Positions 12,401 to 27,400 of a stretch of DNA of 64,000 nt are shown piece by piece. Each line of letters begins with the position of its first letter. Position 1 is the first letter of the stretch. The stretch comes from Girardinichthys multiradiatus (taxonomy: Eukaryota > Chordata > Actinopteri > Cyprinodontiformes > Goodeidae): the NCBI RefSeq assembly GCF_021462225.1, contig NC_061811.1, positions 828,501 through 892,500 on the forward strand. Reading direction: 5' to 3'. Both the position numbers and the translations under genes were made by a program. The notes under the pieces are model-generated. The model did no database searches and had not been told where the DNA came from. It saw nothing but the letters and a program-made list of their open reading frames with translations.

Positions 12401-15400
12401 TTTAGGCTCATTCATCCCTGCTAACCACGGCCCGTTCTGCTGCCTTGTCCTGTTATCTTCCTCACATAGTCATGAGTCACACGGACCTCTTCCTCGCTAT
12501 TTTTGTTTGTCACCATCATGTTTAACCACGTCTCCTCCTGTGTGGTGGTGGATGAATCTGTGTTGGTCCTGTCTGTTGGTGTGTGTTGGTCGGTCAGTGA
12601 AGGTAGGATTAGCTTGGTCCCATGACATAACCGGGCTAAGAGGATTGTCGGCCAACCGAGCAGCTCCTACTCCTCCTCCTCCTGCTTCTCCTCATCCTCT
12701 CACCTTGCAGACTCCTTTGCACTCGTCTGAAAGTCTCTGTCTGTCTCCGACTCCGACTTTAGTTTTTCCACTCGCTTCAAAGCAACAAAACAAAGAGTTA
12801 GCAGAGAGAGCAGCTGGGGTGAGTTTTTTCTTCCTTACGGTGAACATTAATGTGATACTTTGTGTTATTTTATCATAATTAGTGTCACTCTCTTTTCTGT
12901 CCTTATTTCATATTTGTTAGTTGATTTTAGGTGTTTTTTTGTCATGTATCTGAGATAAGGTGAGGACAACACAAGGCCTTCTTCATGTCTGAGACCAAGC
13001 AGTTTGTTGGCGTCCACTGAAGTGGACACCATATTTATACTCACATCTTTAATGCCACTGTGTCTCTTTAAGACCACAACTGTAGCTTTAAAATGACATC
13101 ACCTGTGAGGGGCGTGACCTTCTCGTCATGGTTGATGTCGTCTTAAAGGCAAGCTTTAGGTTTTTATTTGGGTTATTTGTGGTAAGCTCAGATCTCTCCA
13201 GAACTAACCGTATGTTTCTTTGTGAGAGAAACGGGTCATGAATAAATGTCCTCTGTAGTAGACATCAGGACAGCAGGTGTTTGTGTTGCATTTCTATAAC
13301 AGGAGCTGAAAGGATTCTTAAAGAAACGCTGAGGAAGACTCACAGGTAGATCTAGGACAGGTTGAGACTGGAGGGGATCGGAGGGGATCGGAGAACCCAG
13401 GTCAGAGTGATAGCTCAGAAGAAGAGATAGATGAAGTGTTCCTCCTCTAGGAGGACCAGAATGGCTACGTAGACGACTGATCAGCTGCTTTAAGGTGATC
13501 CGAGCTGTGACCCATCTTGTAGCTCAGAACCACAAGGAGCTGTGTGCTGCCCGTACCTATTCAGCTGTTGACTATAGGAGCATATCAGGGGAACCTAGCA
13601 GACCGATCGGGACCATACGATGTCCCTTAGGCACTCATCTGCGCATATGTTGCTTTAACAGCTTCATCACTGAGGGAAGATCTCTGCATGAACAGGAAGC
13701 ATTTTCATCCAGTCTGTCTACAACTTATTTTGTGAAGCTACCAGATGTGAACCGACACTGTGATGAGGTGGCCCGGCCCGATTCATTCATTCTAGATCAA
13801 ATTAGAAGCTGGAACCGTGTGGGATCGGTGGCGTCTTGGTGAGGAAATTCACTTAATTAACCTGATATTAACTGATGCCCACTGAGCCTGTGGACCTGTG
13901 GGAGGGACAGGGACAGGTATCATCTCTTAAAATGGTCAAACTGGGTCCCAGCAGTTCTGGGAATAAAGTTTAAAGATGTTCAGCTTCACTCTGTCCTTGG
14001 TGGACTTCTGCATTTACAGTAACTTTCAGGTCCATGTGTGGATCCATGTAGGTGTTTTTTCTACATGAAATATTAGTAGTTGGTGAATCTGTTTTTACAC
14101 GTCTCATTTAGTAATGTCTCCATCTCCCATCTCATGAAGGTACTCTGTTTTTCCTGCAAGAACCCGTGATTTCAAACCATACAGCCAGAGAAGCTCACCT
14201 GCAGAGCTCATTTAGCTCTACTTGCATTGGTAAACAGAGGCATGTCAATGGAGGGGTCTTCATTCCTTGTTGATCGGGATGTACAGAGCAAATGTTCTTG
14301 AGTTCCTGGCATTCATCTATACTTGTAGTGTCCAAAGTGTACTGCATGTGTTAGATGTTTCCTTGGTTCAACACAACTGAATCAGAAATGATGCGGTCAT
14401 TAAATGGTTGCAGAACCTCTTGACCAGTTTTCCAACAGAGCACCATGGTCCTGTTGTCCTCTACAACAGGACTTCATGGGCCTGTTGTGGAGGCTCAAGA
14501 TCAGATTGTTTCTAGTGACCTTTATTTTTGCTTTTTTCTTTGAAAGTAGGCAGACAGGAAATAGGGTGAAGAGAGGGAAACACATGCAGCGCAGGTCGCC
14601 ACGGCTGGGACTCGAACCAGGGGACCGCCACGCCGAGGTCCGAAGCCCCTCTATACATGGGCCACGTGCTGTACTGCTTCTGCTGGAGGAGGCGGAGAGC
14701 AGCTGCCCGTAATCAGACTGCCTGGATTGGGTCAAACGGGAGGACCAGCCTGCTAATTCCATGGAGCAGGAATGTCCAATATCCAACATAAAATTAACTT
14801 CACTGTGGTCAGAAGTTCTTATTATTGCCATGGATGAGACAGGAACTTCCTCATAAAGCCCTCATAAAATGTTAACTTGTTCAGGCAGACTTTGGAGCTT
14901 CACCATCAGAACCTCTGAGCCTTATTTATAAGTTCTGGCTGGGCTGTGGTCCAGATAATAATCCCACTGGATCATTTTAGACATGAAAAAACATATATGA
15001 GACATTCTTGCAGATACAATAATTATACAAACATTATTGGTATTTAGCTTAGTTATGTTTTTATTTTCTATTTAATTATTTATTTTTTATCGTTTCACAC
15101 AAATTAATGACACAGTGTCACACAGTAAAAGGCGGGTCCTTGGAGAAGCTCACTCTTACTCCAGCCTCTTTGTGCTCAGCTGTGACCTACTGCAGAAGAC
15201 CACTGCTGACGCGAACAAGAAAACATTATCTCCAAAAAGCAACAATGACACCTGGAGGTTTTCCAAACTAGACTCCCTGAGATCCTCCTGTTCATGAACA
15301 TCTCCAAAAGGCTCTTGCTTTATTTCCTTACCTCTGAGGTATTTTCTTATGTCCTTGTCAGAGTAGAGCATGGCTGAGATCTTCAGGAGACTGGACTGTG

Positions 15401-18400
15401 TGTGAGTGAATGCCTGAGTCCACGTCGGGGTGTCACCCTTCGTGGCTCTGCATAAGCACCCCCAGAAGCTCTCCTTCTTACTCAGACAGGCCCAAACCCA
15501 CAGGAGACGTTGTGTGGTGCCGCAGAATGATGTCAGGTTTAATGTGCTGTAGTTTTCTGTCTGTTGCTCTTTGAATAACAGTAATTTAGCTCAAACTAAG
15601 GACAAAACAATAAGGTATCATTTTACACCAGTTCTGTTCAGAACCTCAGCATCAGCACCTTATAATGTTCAATTCAATTCAGTTTTATTTATATAGCACC
15701 AATTCACAACACATGTCGTCTCAAGGTTCTTCACAACAGTCAGGTTCATACATTCCAATTAATCGTAATCATTGAACAGTTCAGTCAGATTCAGTTATTT
15801 ATTCAAATTGGATAAAAAGTTTTTCTATCTAAGGAAACCCAGCAGATTGCATCCAGTCAGTGACTTGCAGCATTCACTCCTCCTGGATGAGCATGTAGAG
15901 ACAGTGGACAGTCACTGGTGTTGACTTTGCAGCAATCCCTCATACTGAGCATGCATGTAGCGACAGTGGAGAGGAAAAACTCCCTTTTAACAGGAAGAAA
16001 CCTCCAACAGAACCAGAACCAGGCTCAGTGTGAGCGGCCATCTGCCACGACCGACTGGAGGTTTGAGAGAACAGAGCAGAGACACAAAGAGAACAAAGAA
16101 GCACTGATCCAGGAGTACTTTCTATGGGAAGGAAAAGTAAATGTTAATGGATGTAGCTCCTTTAGTCGTTTCATCTAGAAAGAAAGAACAGATAAACTCT
16201 GATCCAGTTTTCAAGGTTAGAGTCTGAAAGAGAGCACATAGAGTTAGTTACAGTAGAAGCTCAGTCAGTAGCCATGTCTAGGAGAGAGAAAGGGTTAAAC
16301 ACTGAAAGACAGGGCCATGTGGATCATCTGTAGAAGGTGAGCATTAAGTTGTTGCCAGCAGAAGCTCGGACGATGCCCCTCTCCAGAAAGGTGTCACAGG
16401 TAGACACAGAGTCAGGCCAGGTGTAGCTTCTAGGAAGAGAAAAGAGAGAACAAAGTTAAAAGCTGAAATAACAGCAAATAATGCTAAATTGGAGAGTAGT
16501 ATGAGAATGTAGTGAAGAGGGTGAAAGTGGTCATTATGTCCTCCAGCAGCCTAAGCCTATAGCAGCATAACTACAGAGATAACTCAGGATAAACTAAGCC
16601 ACTCTAACTATAACCTTTATCAAAAAGGAAAGTTTTAAGCCTAGCCTTAAAAGTAGACAGAGTGTCTGCCTCACGGACTAAAACTGGGAGCTGGTTCCAC
16701 AGGAGAGGAACCTGATAACTAAAGGATCTGCCTCCCATTCTACTTCTAGAGACTCTAGGAACCACCAGTAAACCTGCAGTCTGAGAACGATAATGTAACA
16801 GCATCAATTACAACCTTTGAACCTTATATTCTTTGGGATTTTTAACTGGGGGATTTAAGCCTCAAATGGTCACTATAAGGAAACCAGAAGTATAATTTAA
16901 TACATTCATGATCCGTGAGAATGAGAACCTTCTATTGGTCTCGCGTGGACCTTTTAATGGGTGTGTGGTGTTTCCAGTAGGAGATCTGACTGGTTAAACA
17001 GAACCTTCAGATCCAGATGAGAAATCTACTGGAAGTGGATGAGAATGTGGGCGTGTCTCTCTGAACTCTGGGCTCTGATTGGTCAGAAAACGGACAGAAA
17101 GGAGATAATACCTAGGACTGGATGGAGAAACACTTTAAATCCAAGTATGTTCTGAATATTTCACCGGAGTCAGGCTGCTCTTTAAGCAAACTGGTTTCCT
17201 GAACATCTCAGCAGAACCACAGGCTGATCTCCTCCTTGCTGCTCTGTACTGATGGAGGAATTCATGTAGATGGAGCCCAGACCCAGAACTGAATGCAGAT
17301 ACTGAAGAGAACATGGAAGTACTGTTCTGGAGGTCCACATTTCTGGATTAAAATCCCATTTTATTGGTCTGAATGTTGGGTTTTCATGAGCTGGCATAAA
17401 CACTGAAATGTTCCCCTCTGTCATGAATGGATCTGCAGGACAGGCATTATGAGGTTGGTTTGTTCAACTGAAAGACTGAAATAAATCAGCTTTTCAATGA
17501 TGTTCTTCTCCACAAGATGTAGCTGTATGTTCCACTTTAAATCAGCAGAAGCTGTGTTGATTGTAGATTGTACTGGACAACAAAACCAGGCTAAACTCCT
17601 GATCCAGTCCCCATTTCTTTAGGCAGTCACACCTTCTAATAACCCGTTAAAGTGCCCTTGATGAATAGTTCTCCATCTATTCAGAAGATCTTCCGAAGTT
17701 TTGCTGACTCTGACCACAACAAGGACTTTTCATCCAGACCTGCAGCGCTGGCTGAATTTCCTGCCAGCATTTAGTCCCGGTTGTGTTGGTCCATGCAGAG
17801 GAAATGTGTGATGCAGCAGTCACATGCTGCCGCTGTGTCAGAGCGTAGCACAGAGACACAGACCGAGCAGGAAAATGTGACGCAGCATGAGTCCGATGTT
17901 AACTCTGATCCTATATCCCTGCCAGCATCATCTTCCTCATCATGCACATCTGGAACAGGAGGGGCAATGAAGGCAGCGAGCTCCACCAGGCTTTGGTGCA
18001 GTGATCTTCCTTTTGAGAGAAGGTGGTAGAGAGAAAAAGAAAGGGAGGTGTGAGAAAAAAGGGGGAGAGAGGGAGAGAAGGGGGGATGTTGCTGCAGCAA
18101 AAAGCCAGCTGCAAAGGGATGACAAGGACTGGAGGAGATCTGGAGGAAGATTCAGAAAAGTAGGAGGAGTGGAGGGAAACTAGAACAGGAGAAATAATGC
18201 TAGGTGTTGTTTTTATGTTCAAATGTGAGCACTCCTGATGCAGGGTCACATTAGCGCTCCTGACTCTGTTCCTACGTCACAGGAGAACACGCCAGTAAGT
18301 GGGAGAGTTTGTGTGAGCCGGAGATCCGAAGTCGTAAATCTCAGCCCGACTCCTGACGGACAACACAGAGGAAAAGTTGTGATAAGGATCGCTTCTGGTT

Positions 18401-21400
18401 TTCCTTTCTGGATCTTCTTTCTCCACGATCACATCAGCAGGGAGCTGTGTCTCTGAGAGGCTGGCGGTATGGAGTGGAACGAGGTGGATCTGGTGCAGGA
18501 ATTCACTGTTGAAGGACAATGCAGCAAAATTAAAGTGCGCTCCTGCAGGATCACATGGGACAGCCTGCAGGTAAATGCAGCGCAGCGGGTGCTGATGGGG
18601 TCTGCATGTTAACACAGCTGCTGAGAATAATGTCCTCCTGGTTGGTAGAAGCAGGAACACCTGGAGAAAGTAGGGGGAACTTTTTCACTGGCTCTACATA
18701 GAGGTGGCGCCTGCTGTGGAAGAGATTCCCAGCAGTTTCATTCATGGTTTTATTTGCATTTGAGGCTGGAAGAGGGTGAAGGTTCTGTAGTCTAATCACG
18801 TCAGATGGTCTTCATCATGCTGTGTTTGCTTTTTATTATGAGTACTTCATAAAACACTGTAAATGATCAGAGAGTTGATGCAGGAATCTGCAGAAATCAG
18901 CAAGAATTAAATTGGAGGATTGTTCCAGATTTTCCCACAGAATGTTCAGCTTAGAGTGTGATGATGGTTCTGACCCGTGAAATATTCAGAGGCTTTTGGT
19001 TTTAACCTCATTTAATGGCCACAGTTTCATCTCCACATGTCCAGGTTCTTCATCCAGTCGTAGGTGTTTCTGTCTCCTTCCAGCCAGGTTGTCTCCCACT
19101 GCTGGAGGACTTAGTTTTCTGACCAATCAGAGCCCAGAGTGCAGAGAGACACGCCCACACTCCCACTGGATTACAGCTCTGGACCTGAAGGTTCTGTGTA
19201 ACCCATCAGATCTGCTGCAGATCCGACACATCGTACCCCCTGAAGGTTATGAAGCTCAATTTAAAGTCACTTATGTTCGGTTCCCACATAGTGACTGTTG
19301 GGTTGTTTGGAAGGTTCTGTGAGCTCCTCTGAAAATGTTGGAATCACCATAGCAACCATTGACTCAGCGGTCAGTGTTTCTTACGTTTCAGCAGAAACAA
19401 TTCAGTTTTAACACTCATCTAAAAGCTGCATATTAATTATTCTAGTGGAACATTAGCAGAGTCTCTGCAGATCTGCACTATGGTTTTATGCTAGTTGAAT
19501 AATGATTTTCTACTGCATCATTGGTTTGTTGTGTTTATGACTGGTTGTAGAGTAGATGACTGGAGGACAAAGCTTCAGGTCATGTGCATGAAGAAGATCC
19601 CATAGGCCAGCAGTTAGTTCATGGCAGGTGGGACCTCAGACTCTAGTGGGCATAATGTCGTGTAAAACAAGATGGAGTCACCATCAGCATCACTAATCAC
19701 TGCTGCTGCTAATTAACACATCTCAATTAGTTCACAAAACTCGACTGCATCCACAACGTTGTCTCGGTGAGACTGAGGTCGGGTCGGTCCCCTCAAACAC
19801 CCTGCTGACTGTCCTGAACTGGTGCTGACTGATGGAGGCTTTTCCCAGCTGGGAATCATGGAAAATCAGGCAGGAAGGATCATGTAGTCTGCACCTGTGT
19901 ACCATGTGAATCAGCCAGTCACATGGCAGCAGCTCCATGCCCTGAGGGATCAAAACATGTTGGAGTTCTGACTGAGACCACAATGAGGAGCAAAGGAGAG
20001 TCAAGGGAATGTAGCATGGATTTTCACCAACAACCATCCCTCAGGTTTACACAGAATGTCTGAAAGAGAGAAGATCTCCAATGAGCTGCAGCTGAGTGGA
20101 GGAAAACACCTTGATGATGTCAGAGGTGAATGAGCCGACTGGTTGCAGATGATAGAAGGACCGTAGCTGCAGACCACTGGTTCCAACCATGGTCGGCAGA
20201 ACACCATCTCTTAATGCAGGACAAGTGGAACCTTGGGTCAGATGTTCTACAACAGCAGCAGACCTCACCATGCACCAGCAGAATGATGCTCCATGTATCA
20301 AAGCTCAGATGATCTCAACCTGGTTTCTTGAACCTTACAGTGAGTCACTGACCTGCAATGACCTCCACTGGAGGGATGAACATGTTTAACTTTAGATGGA
20401 AAAATTGTCTTCTTCTACGCAGCAGACAGAAAGTTCTGATATTAAACGAACAGGCAGAAGTTTTACTGAAAACCAGAAGCTGCTCAGTTTGATCTCAATC
20501 AAACTTTTTTCGAGCAGAAATAGAAATCTCTCATTTGTTGTTTTTGGGAAGGACTTGCAGTACTCCAGACTGGACTCTCTGAACTCCTCAACAATCTCCA
20601 CTGTTGCACTTAAACATCTGACCTTTCCATCATAAACCACATTTGTGTTCATGTGATTCATGACTTGCCTCTCAGATATGTATAAAAGGCCATTGTGCCT
20701 ACAGCCTTCTGAGTGGGGACGTTTGGGTTGAAAACACTCAATACCTGGATGTAGCTGGACTGAGACCTTCTGCTGTTTCCAACACACTTCTGTCATAGTT
20801 CCTGGAGAACACCTCTGTTAATCAGATGACAGCCCTGGCACCGTCATCACACTCTTCTGCAGAGGATGCAACAATAGTTCAGTCAGTGCGTGAAGGCCAC
20901 CAGCTGAGGTTCATAACACTGTTGTAGATGTGTAACCTGAAGTGTGAGGTGATACGTGTGTGTGCAGCTGTGTTTCTTCTCCTCTCACTGTCAGCAACAA
21001 TCCTGGAAACATGGGAAAACATTGACTTTTCCTGTGGATGTGTAATTAACCCTGTAGTTCATGTGTGTGTGTGTGTGTGTGTGCAGGTCCCCCGTGTGGA
21101 GCTGACCCTCTCTGAGCTCCAGGAAATGGCCACGAGACAACAGCAACAAATAGAGGCTCAGCAGCAGATGCTGGTTGCCAAGGTACAGCACAGAGCAGCT
21201 GGACAAGGCTCAGCGTGAGGACCGGAACGTCAGAGACTGTCCGAATGAGTCAGATTAGCCAAAAACTCTTAGAAATGATTAAATAGTTTAGAAAATGATG
21301 TTGGAAAGATGTCTGGGTGAGACCTTCTCAGTTGCAACATTTTAGAGGAACATCTACTGATGTCTGGACTTAGGTCAAAGGTCAAGGTAAAAAGCTGTTG

Positions 21401-24400
21401 CTCTAAAAAATTGTACTTACTAATTTACTTAATGTTTTACCCACAGTGTAGAAAAGTAATCATGCTTTGCATCTGAATTCACAACATGGAGAAAATGTCT
21501 ACAAGATGCTCTCTGCTGACATCTGAGCCTAATATTATGTCTAATATTATCTTAGAGAAGGTATCATCCTCACAGTGTGGAAAACACAGTTTTATATCGA
21601 AATGTTATCAGACTCAAAGGTCAAAGGGGACTCATTGGTCTTACAACAATGACAAGAACTGTTTCAGGGGTTAGAAAGAACTCCCTGGAGCACCATCACT
21701 CCAATTGTTATCCTGCTGGACTTCATGTGGAACCACCTGCATCCAAACTCCCTGGACTCCCTCTGCATGCTTAACACAAATGACTGAAACACAATGTGTG
21801 ATTAGTTCGGCCATCTTCTGCTGCTGATTTGAGCATTTACCTGATCAGCAGCAGCAGCAGCAACCGTCCTGCTGCTATGAAGGGACCGATTCATCATGAA
21901 TGCTTCCTTGTCTCAGAGGCTGGACACGTATCACTGCAGCCACAGTTGTTGAGGTATTTGCTGACTAGTGAGGAATAGATAGAGACTCTCCACCGTCCTC
22001 CTCCCTTCTCCCTCCACTTGTCTCTGGGTTATTGTTGGAAAGACAAAAGGCCAGAAAAATTCAGGCAGACGAGGTCCATCCGTCTGTCCGTCTGTCTGTC
22101 CAACCATCTTTTCAGGACTATTGGGAATTGGGTCATGAAGGTAAGAGTTGCAGGATGAAAAGCCAGACATCCCTTTTCTCGGGAACCAAGGTGTTCTCAG
22201 TCCAGAAGACATAGCCTGCCAGCAGGTTTTAGAGTGTTCTCAGGTTCTTCCTCTATTGGAACAAGCCTAAAAGATACTTTGAAGGCAGGAATCCATCTGG
22301 CTCAGAAATCCAAACCTCCCCACTGACTTCTTTCAATGCAGAAGACCATCGTGACTTTAAAGATGAAGAACCAGCAGATACGAACTGCCGACCTGGAGGA
22401 AGCATTGCAGCTCTTTCTTTTTCTCTTTCGTCTCTATTAGTCCGAACGTCTGCAGGTGTTGGACGTGGGTAAAACTCTGAACCATCAGATATACTGACTA
22501 GTCTATAATGGTAGAGCTGCTTTCCAGCTACGTCTGCAGGGACCGCGTTCTTGTTCCTATGTTCTGGACCCTGAGAGTTAAATTAGAAAACCACTACTGA
22601 TTGGATGCTTTTGGAGCAAAGCAAACCCTTTAACAGAATTTATATGAAATACTGAAGGTGGATCAGGTTGGTTTATAACTCTACGTTTGTAGAAACAGAA
22701 CCTCAGGTGGAGCTGTACAGAGCAGGGTGTGAGCTTTAACCTGGACTCCGAACTCTGATTTATGACTTCAAATACCTTCCCTCACACTCAGTGTCCTAAA
22801 TGACAAACCCAGGTCCTCTTTGTGACTTTCTGCTGTGCTGTAGGAGCAGAGGCTAAGGTATCTTCAGCAGGGAGGCAGAGCCAACCCAGGACAGACACAG
22901 GTAGGGTATAGATGTTTGTCCATCAGCTTTCAAAACATGTTGGCTTGGTTCTGCTCCTGCTTCATCTTGAATGTTTGTTCTGATTGTTTCTTGTCCTGCA
23001 GTCTGAAGCTGAGAAGCTGCAGCGACTCAAGGAGCGAGTAGAGACACAGGAAGCAAAGCTGAAGAAGATCCGAGCCATGAGAGGGCAGGTGGACTACAGT
23101 AAACTGATCAATGGAAACCTCTGTAAGCCCACACGCTGTGACTTTACATCTGCAAATCCTAATTGTATGGCAGCCTCACTTCTGCCAGTCTGCTGCAGGG
23201 CAGCTGTGGCAACAATGTAGCTCACCACTGTCAGTGTGTGGATGGGTGGATGACTGATTGTAGTGTAAAGCGCTTTGGGGTCTCTGGGGACTTGATAAAA
23301 TGTTATACAAGTGCAGGCCATTTACTATTTACCATAATAGTAGATCCTTCACTCTGACCCGTCTCCTGGTTCTGTGTCTGCAGCTGCAGAGATCGACCAT
23401 GTGAGCAGCTTGTTTCAGGAGAAGCAGGCGGAGCTGCAGTCTGCAGTGACCAGAGTTGACCAGGTAATTAGAGATGTTTTCTAGGGACCAGCAAAGAACG
23501 TGGGTGTTGCTCTAATTAAACTCATTTTAGATGATATCTGGTCCCAAATATTGAAAACAGAGAGTTTACGGCAGCAGTAGCTCTGTCAGTGGGCCCACCC
23601 AGGAAGGAGAAACACTTAAACCCAGAAACACTGAGCCAGGAGTAAGATAAGATGGACTGATCTCACAATGGAGAAATGAACTTGTTACAGCAGCTCTTAG
23701 TAACACAGGAGGGTGCAGATAGTTAGGAAATGTGCAATCAAAGAAGAACGAGGTAGATGTGCCAAAACAAGTAGTAATAATAGAATAAAATACAATGACT
23801 TATGTACAGTAAATAGTGGAGGCGATTGTGCTAAAGTGACAATGATTGCAAGTATTTACAGATACAGAGGTTATTACACGACTTATTATACATTGGAAAA
23901 AAAAACAAAAACTAAGAGAATGGATGTAGTTAATGGCTCTTGTGGTTCCTTTGTGATATACACTACCAGTCGAAAGTTTAAAAAGCCTTGCTTATTTAAT
24001 GGTTTCCTTTGTGTTTATGACTATTTCCATTGTACGTAGATTCTCAATAAAGGCATCAAAACTGTGAATGAACATATATGCAGTTATGTAGCAAACCTTA
24101 TTCCTTAACGTAGCCGCCCTTTGCTGTAATGACTGAAATATTAACCTTTGACCTTCTCTCCATGAACCTCTGGGAAGTTCTGTCAACACCGTTAGGAAAA
24201 CCATTCCAGGTGACCACCTCATGAAGATCATGGAGAGAACGCCAAGAGAGCAAAGCAGTCATCAAAGCAAAGGGAGGCTATTTGGAAGAATCTAAAATAT
24301 AAAACTGTTTAGAGTTATTTCACACTTTTTGTTTATTACATTATTACATGTGTGTTCATTCACAGGTTTGTTGTCTCTGATGAGAATCTACAATGTAAAT

Positions 24401-27400
24401 AGTCATGAAGATCTAAAACTTTTGACCGGTAGTGTAAATAACTAAGTCTTGATGAAGCAAAAAGACTTCCCAACGTTACTTAACTGCAGCAGATCAACTG
24501 TTCTTAAGGACATCTTCATCTTGATGTAGTTAACTCAGCAGCTGGAGGACCTGAGGAGAGGACGCCTTCAGCTGCAGTGTGATGCACCAAGACAGGGGAC
24601 CCCCACCGATTCTCCGGGTGCAACCACTGGCCATAAATCCCCCTCTTTATCCGGCCCTGCAGCCGTGGAGCTGAGGAAACTCTACCAGGAGCTGCAGGTA
24701 AACTGTGCCTGATGTTCAAACACATAATCACCTCAGAAATGTTCTGCTCAGATAAAAGCTCTGCTGATACTGAATGTGTTTCAGGCTCGAAACCGCCATA
24801 ATCTCGAGCAGAGCAGCAAATTGGTCCAAAACAAGGAGCTGCTTAACAAGAGGAACGCCCAGGTGACGGTGATGGACCAGCGCATCGGAGATCTGAGGGA
24901 ACGCCTTCATAAGAAGAAAGCAGAGGTACTTCCTCTTCTTAACGTTAATGTTTCTTGTTCAAACTTTATAACTGAGAATCTAATCATTTTCCCGTCCAGC
25001 TGAGCCGTATGAACGGCGGAGGCCCGTCCTCCCCTCAGACCTCCACCCATCCCTGCGGTGGCGTTTCAGGCCGAGTGGCGGCCGTCTGTCCTTACATCCA
25101 GACTCCAGCTGAAGGGAGACAGGACCCTGGGTACCCTGTGGCGGCTGACCCTCCTCCCAAACCCACACCGCTCAACCACGTCCGCTCCCTCTCAGGTTGT
25201 CAGCTCTTCACTCTTCCTGTTGGACATGAATTCACTTTAAAAATGTTTCTTTCTCGGCTCTAATTATTCTTCTGTCTTTTTCCTGTCTGTTGGCTCATCT
25301 TTTCTGTCCTCCTTATCTGTTCTTGATGTTACGTTCATTGTTACTGATTCAACATGGTGGTACCTGCCTTTGTGACTCATCATCACGATGTACATGTTGC
25401 TCCGGTTGTTTCTGTCTCCTGGTGGGTCTGGTTGTCCATCATGGCCGTGCAGAGGAGGACAGGAGTGGCGTCAGGAAGCCTTCTAGCCAGTGGAAGATGT
25501 CAGATTTAGACATTGTCCTGTCTGAGCCCACTGAGACATGGGAGGGACCTCTGTCCCCTCAGGCGGGGGACGGTAATAACAGTGAGTCATCCTGGAGAGG
25601 TTGCTGGGCACCTTCAGGAGGATTGGCAGCTCCTTCAGTCCTAGCTCAGACGAGATGCAGATGAGAAATACCTAAAACTTGTCATGACAACAATGAATTA
25701 ATACATTTAAACTATAGAAACTATCGATGTGGTGTAACTAACTCCCGTTTCTTCAAAACATTTCTCCTCTGATCCAAAAAGCTTCTGCAGTTCTGAAGGA
25801 GGACAGAAGATTTAAAATGGCAGCAACTGGTCTGATTTAGCAGAGAACCAAACGTTCTGTGATTAGAAGACAAACTGGGTGAAAGTGGAGAAAAAAACTA
25901 CATTTTGATGTTTGTTTCAAGGAGAAACTATGAATATGAAAAGTTTCTGAATATTTCTCAGGATTACAATCATCATCACACTCCAAGCTGATGCTGTAGT
26001 CAGAACCAGCAACTTGAGACTGAGGCAAGACTGGGTCCAGACCACGACACCAGGCAGACTAGAACAAGTCCATTTTCCAGAGCATTGCTGTAATCAGAAT
26101 AATGTAGCTGTTGCTGCAAAACCTCTATGGAAGCAGAACCTGAACTACATGACGCCGGTCCAATAAATCTGATAAGCTGGTAACAAGTTCAACAGACAAA
26201 GCAGAAAACTCTGAGGAGCCCAAGCTAGAACAACCTAGAACAGGTGGCAGCTCTGATAGTTTAAAGTGAAAAACTTTATCGATCGAATGCAAATACAGTC
26301 AGGAGCTTCACACTAAGCTGCAGGAACGCTGTGGTCCAGAGTCCAGCATGTCCGAGCGTCATGAGACGGGTCTTGGTCCCATAACACTTCTCTAAGATAA
26401 ACACTGAGAGAAAACCTAAAAAAGGGATCAGAATGATAACTGGGTCAGGTGATCCGTTGAAACTCTAACTGATGGTTCTGATGGAAAGAATGACTGACAT
26501 GCAGAGGTCCTAACAAGACTGGGTTTTATTTCAACCCAGATTGTTGACCTGTTGAAGCTGCAGAGGATGTTGGTCTGTGTGGAGCAGATGGTGAGCACAG
26601 GGAGGACATAAGGAGATCAGCTAAACAGAATGGAAGGTCACGTGTTCAGAACCAGACATCTGCTGGAAGTCAGAGGACCACACACAGGCTGGACAGTTAA
26701 TGAGATCAGGTCAAGGGTCAATTCAAAGGTACACAAAGTCAATTCTACTTCCACCTGTTTATTTCATGGAGATGGACGGCTGCATCGGAATAAATTAGAA
26801 TATTATTAAAAAGTTCATTTATTTAATAATTCATAATTCCCATAGATTTGTCCCACACAGACCGATTCCGAGCTCATTAAAACCCAACATTCAGTTTCTC
26901 AGTAATTAGAATATTCAGACCAAATAAGAAGGATTTTAATCCAGTAATGTGGACCTACTGAGCAGCACCTCCAGGTTCTGTTTAGTATCTCCACCCAGTA
27001 CCGGGTCTGGGCTCCTGCTGGAATTACTGCATCAATGCGGTGTGACATGGAGGGGGTTCTGCTGAGGTGTTCAGGAAGCCCAGGTTGCTCTGCTGCCTTC
27101 AGGTCATCTGCATTGGTGGTTCTGGTGTCTCTCATCTTGTTCTGCACAGAACTCCTTAGATTCTCTGGTGTTACCATGATGATTAGGGCAGCCATCGGTA
27201 CCTTTGGCAGTGTGGCCGGTACCAAGTCCTGCTGTAAAATAAAATCAGTATGTCCATAAAGCTTGTCAGCAGAAGGAAGCATGAAGAGTTCTAAAATTTC
27301 CTGGTAGATGGCTGCATTGACTGTGGACTTCAGAAAACCCAGTGGACCAGACCCAGCAGATAACATGGCTCCAAATGACCATCACTCACTGTGGAAACTT

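Noticed and set aside
12372..12710. Upstream part of the long open frame containing the candidate cassette exon
   Set aside because: Pyrimidine-rich intron sequence; only the part between acceptor and donor is plausible as coding.
13495..13842. 115-codon open frame in a ppp1r13b intron
   Set aside because: No recognisable domain, no splice-compatible boundaries in the chain, and similar lengths occur by chance.
17771..18125. Overlapping open frames on both strands around a purine-rich tract
   Set aside because: Low-complexity composition explains the absence of stops.
20392..20796. 134-codon open frame on the minus strand
   Set aside because: Composition looks non-coding and no family features are visible; it overlaps decayed transposon flanks.
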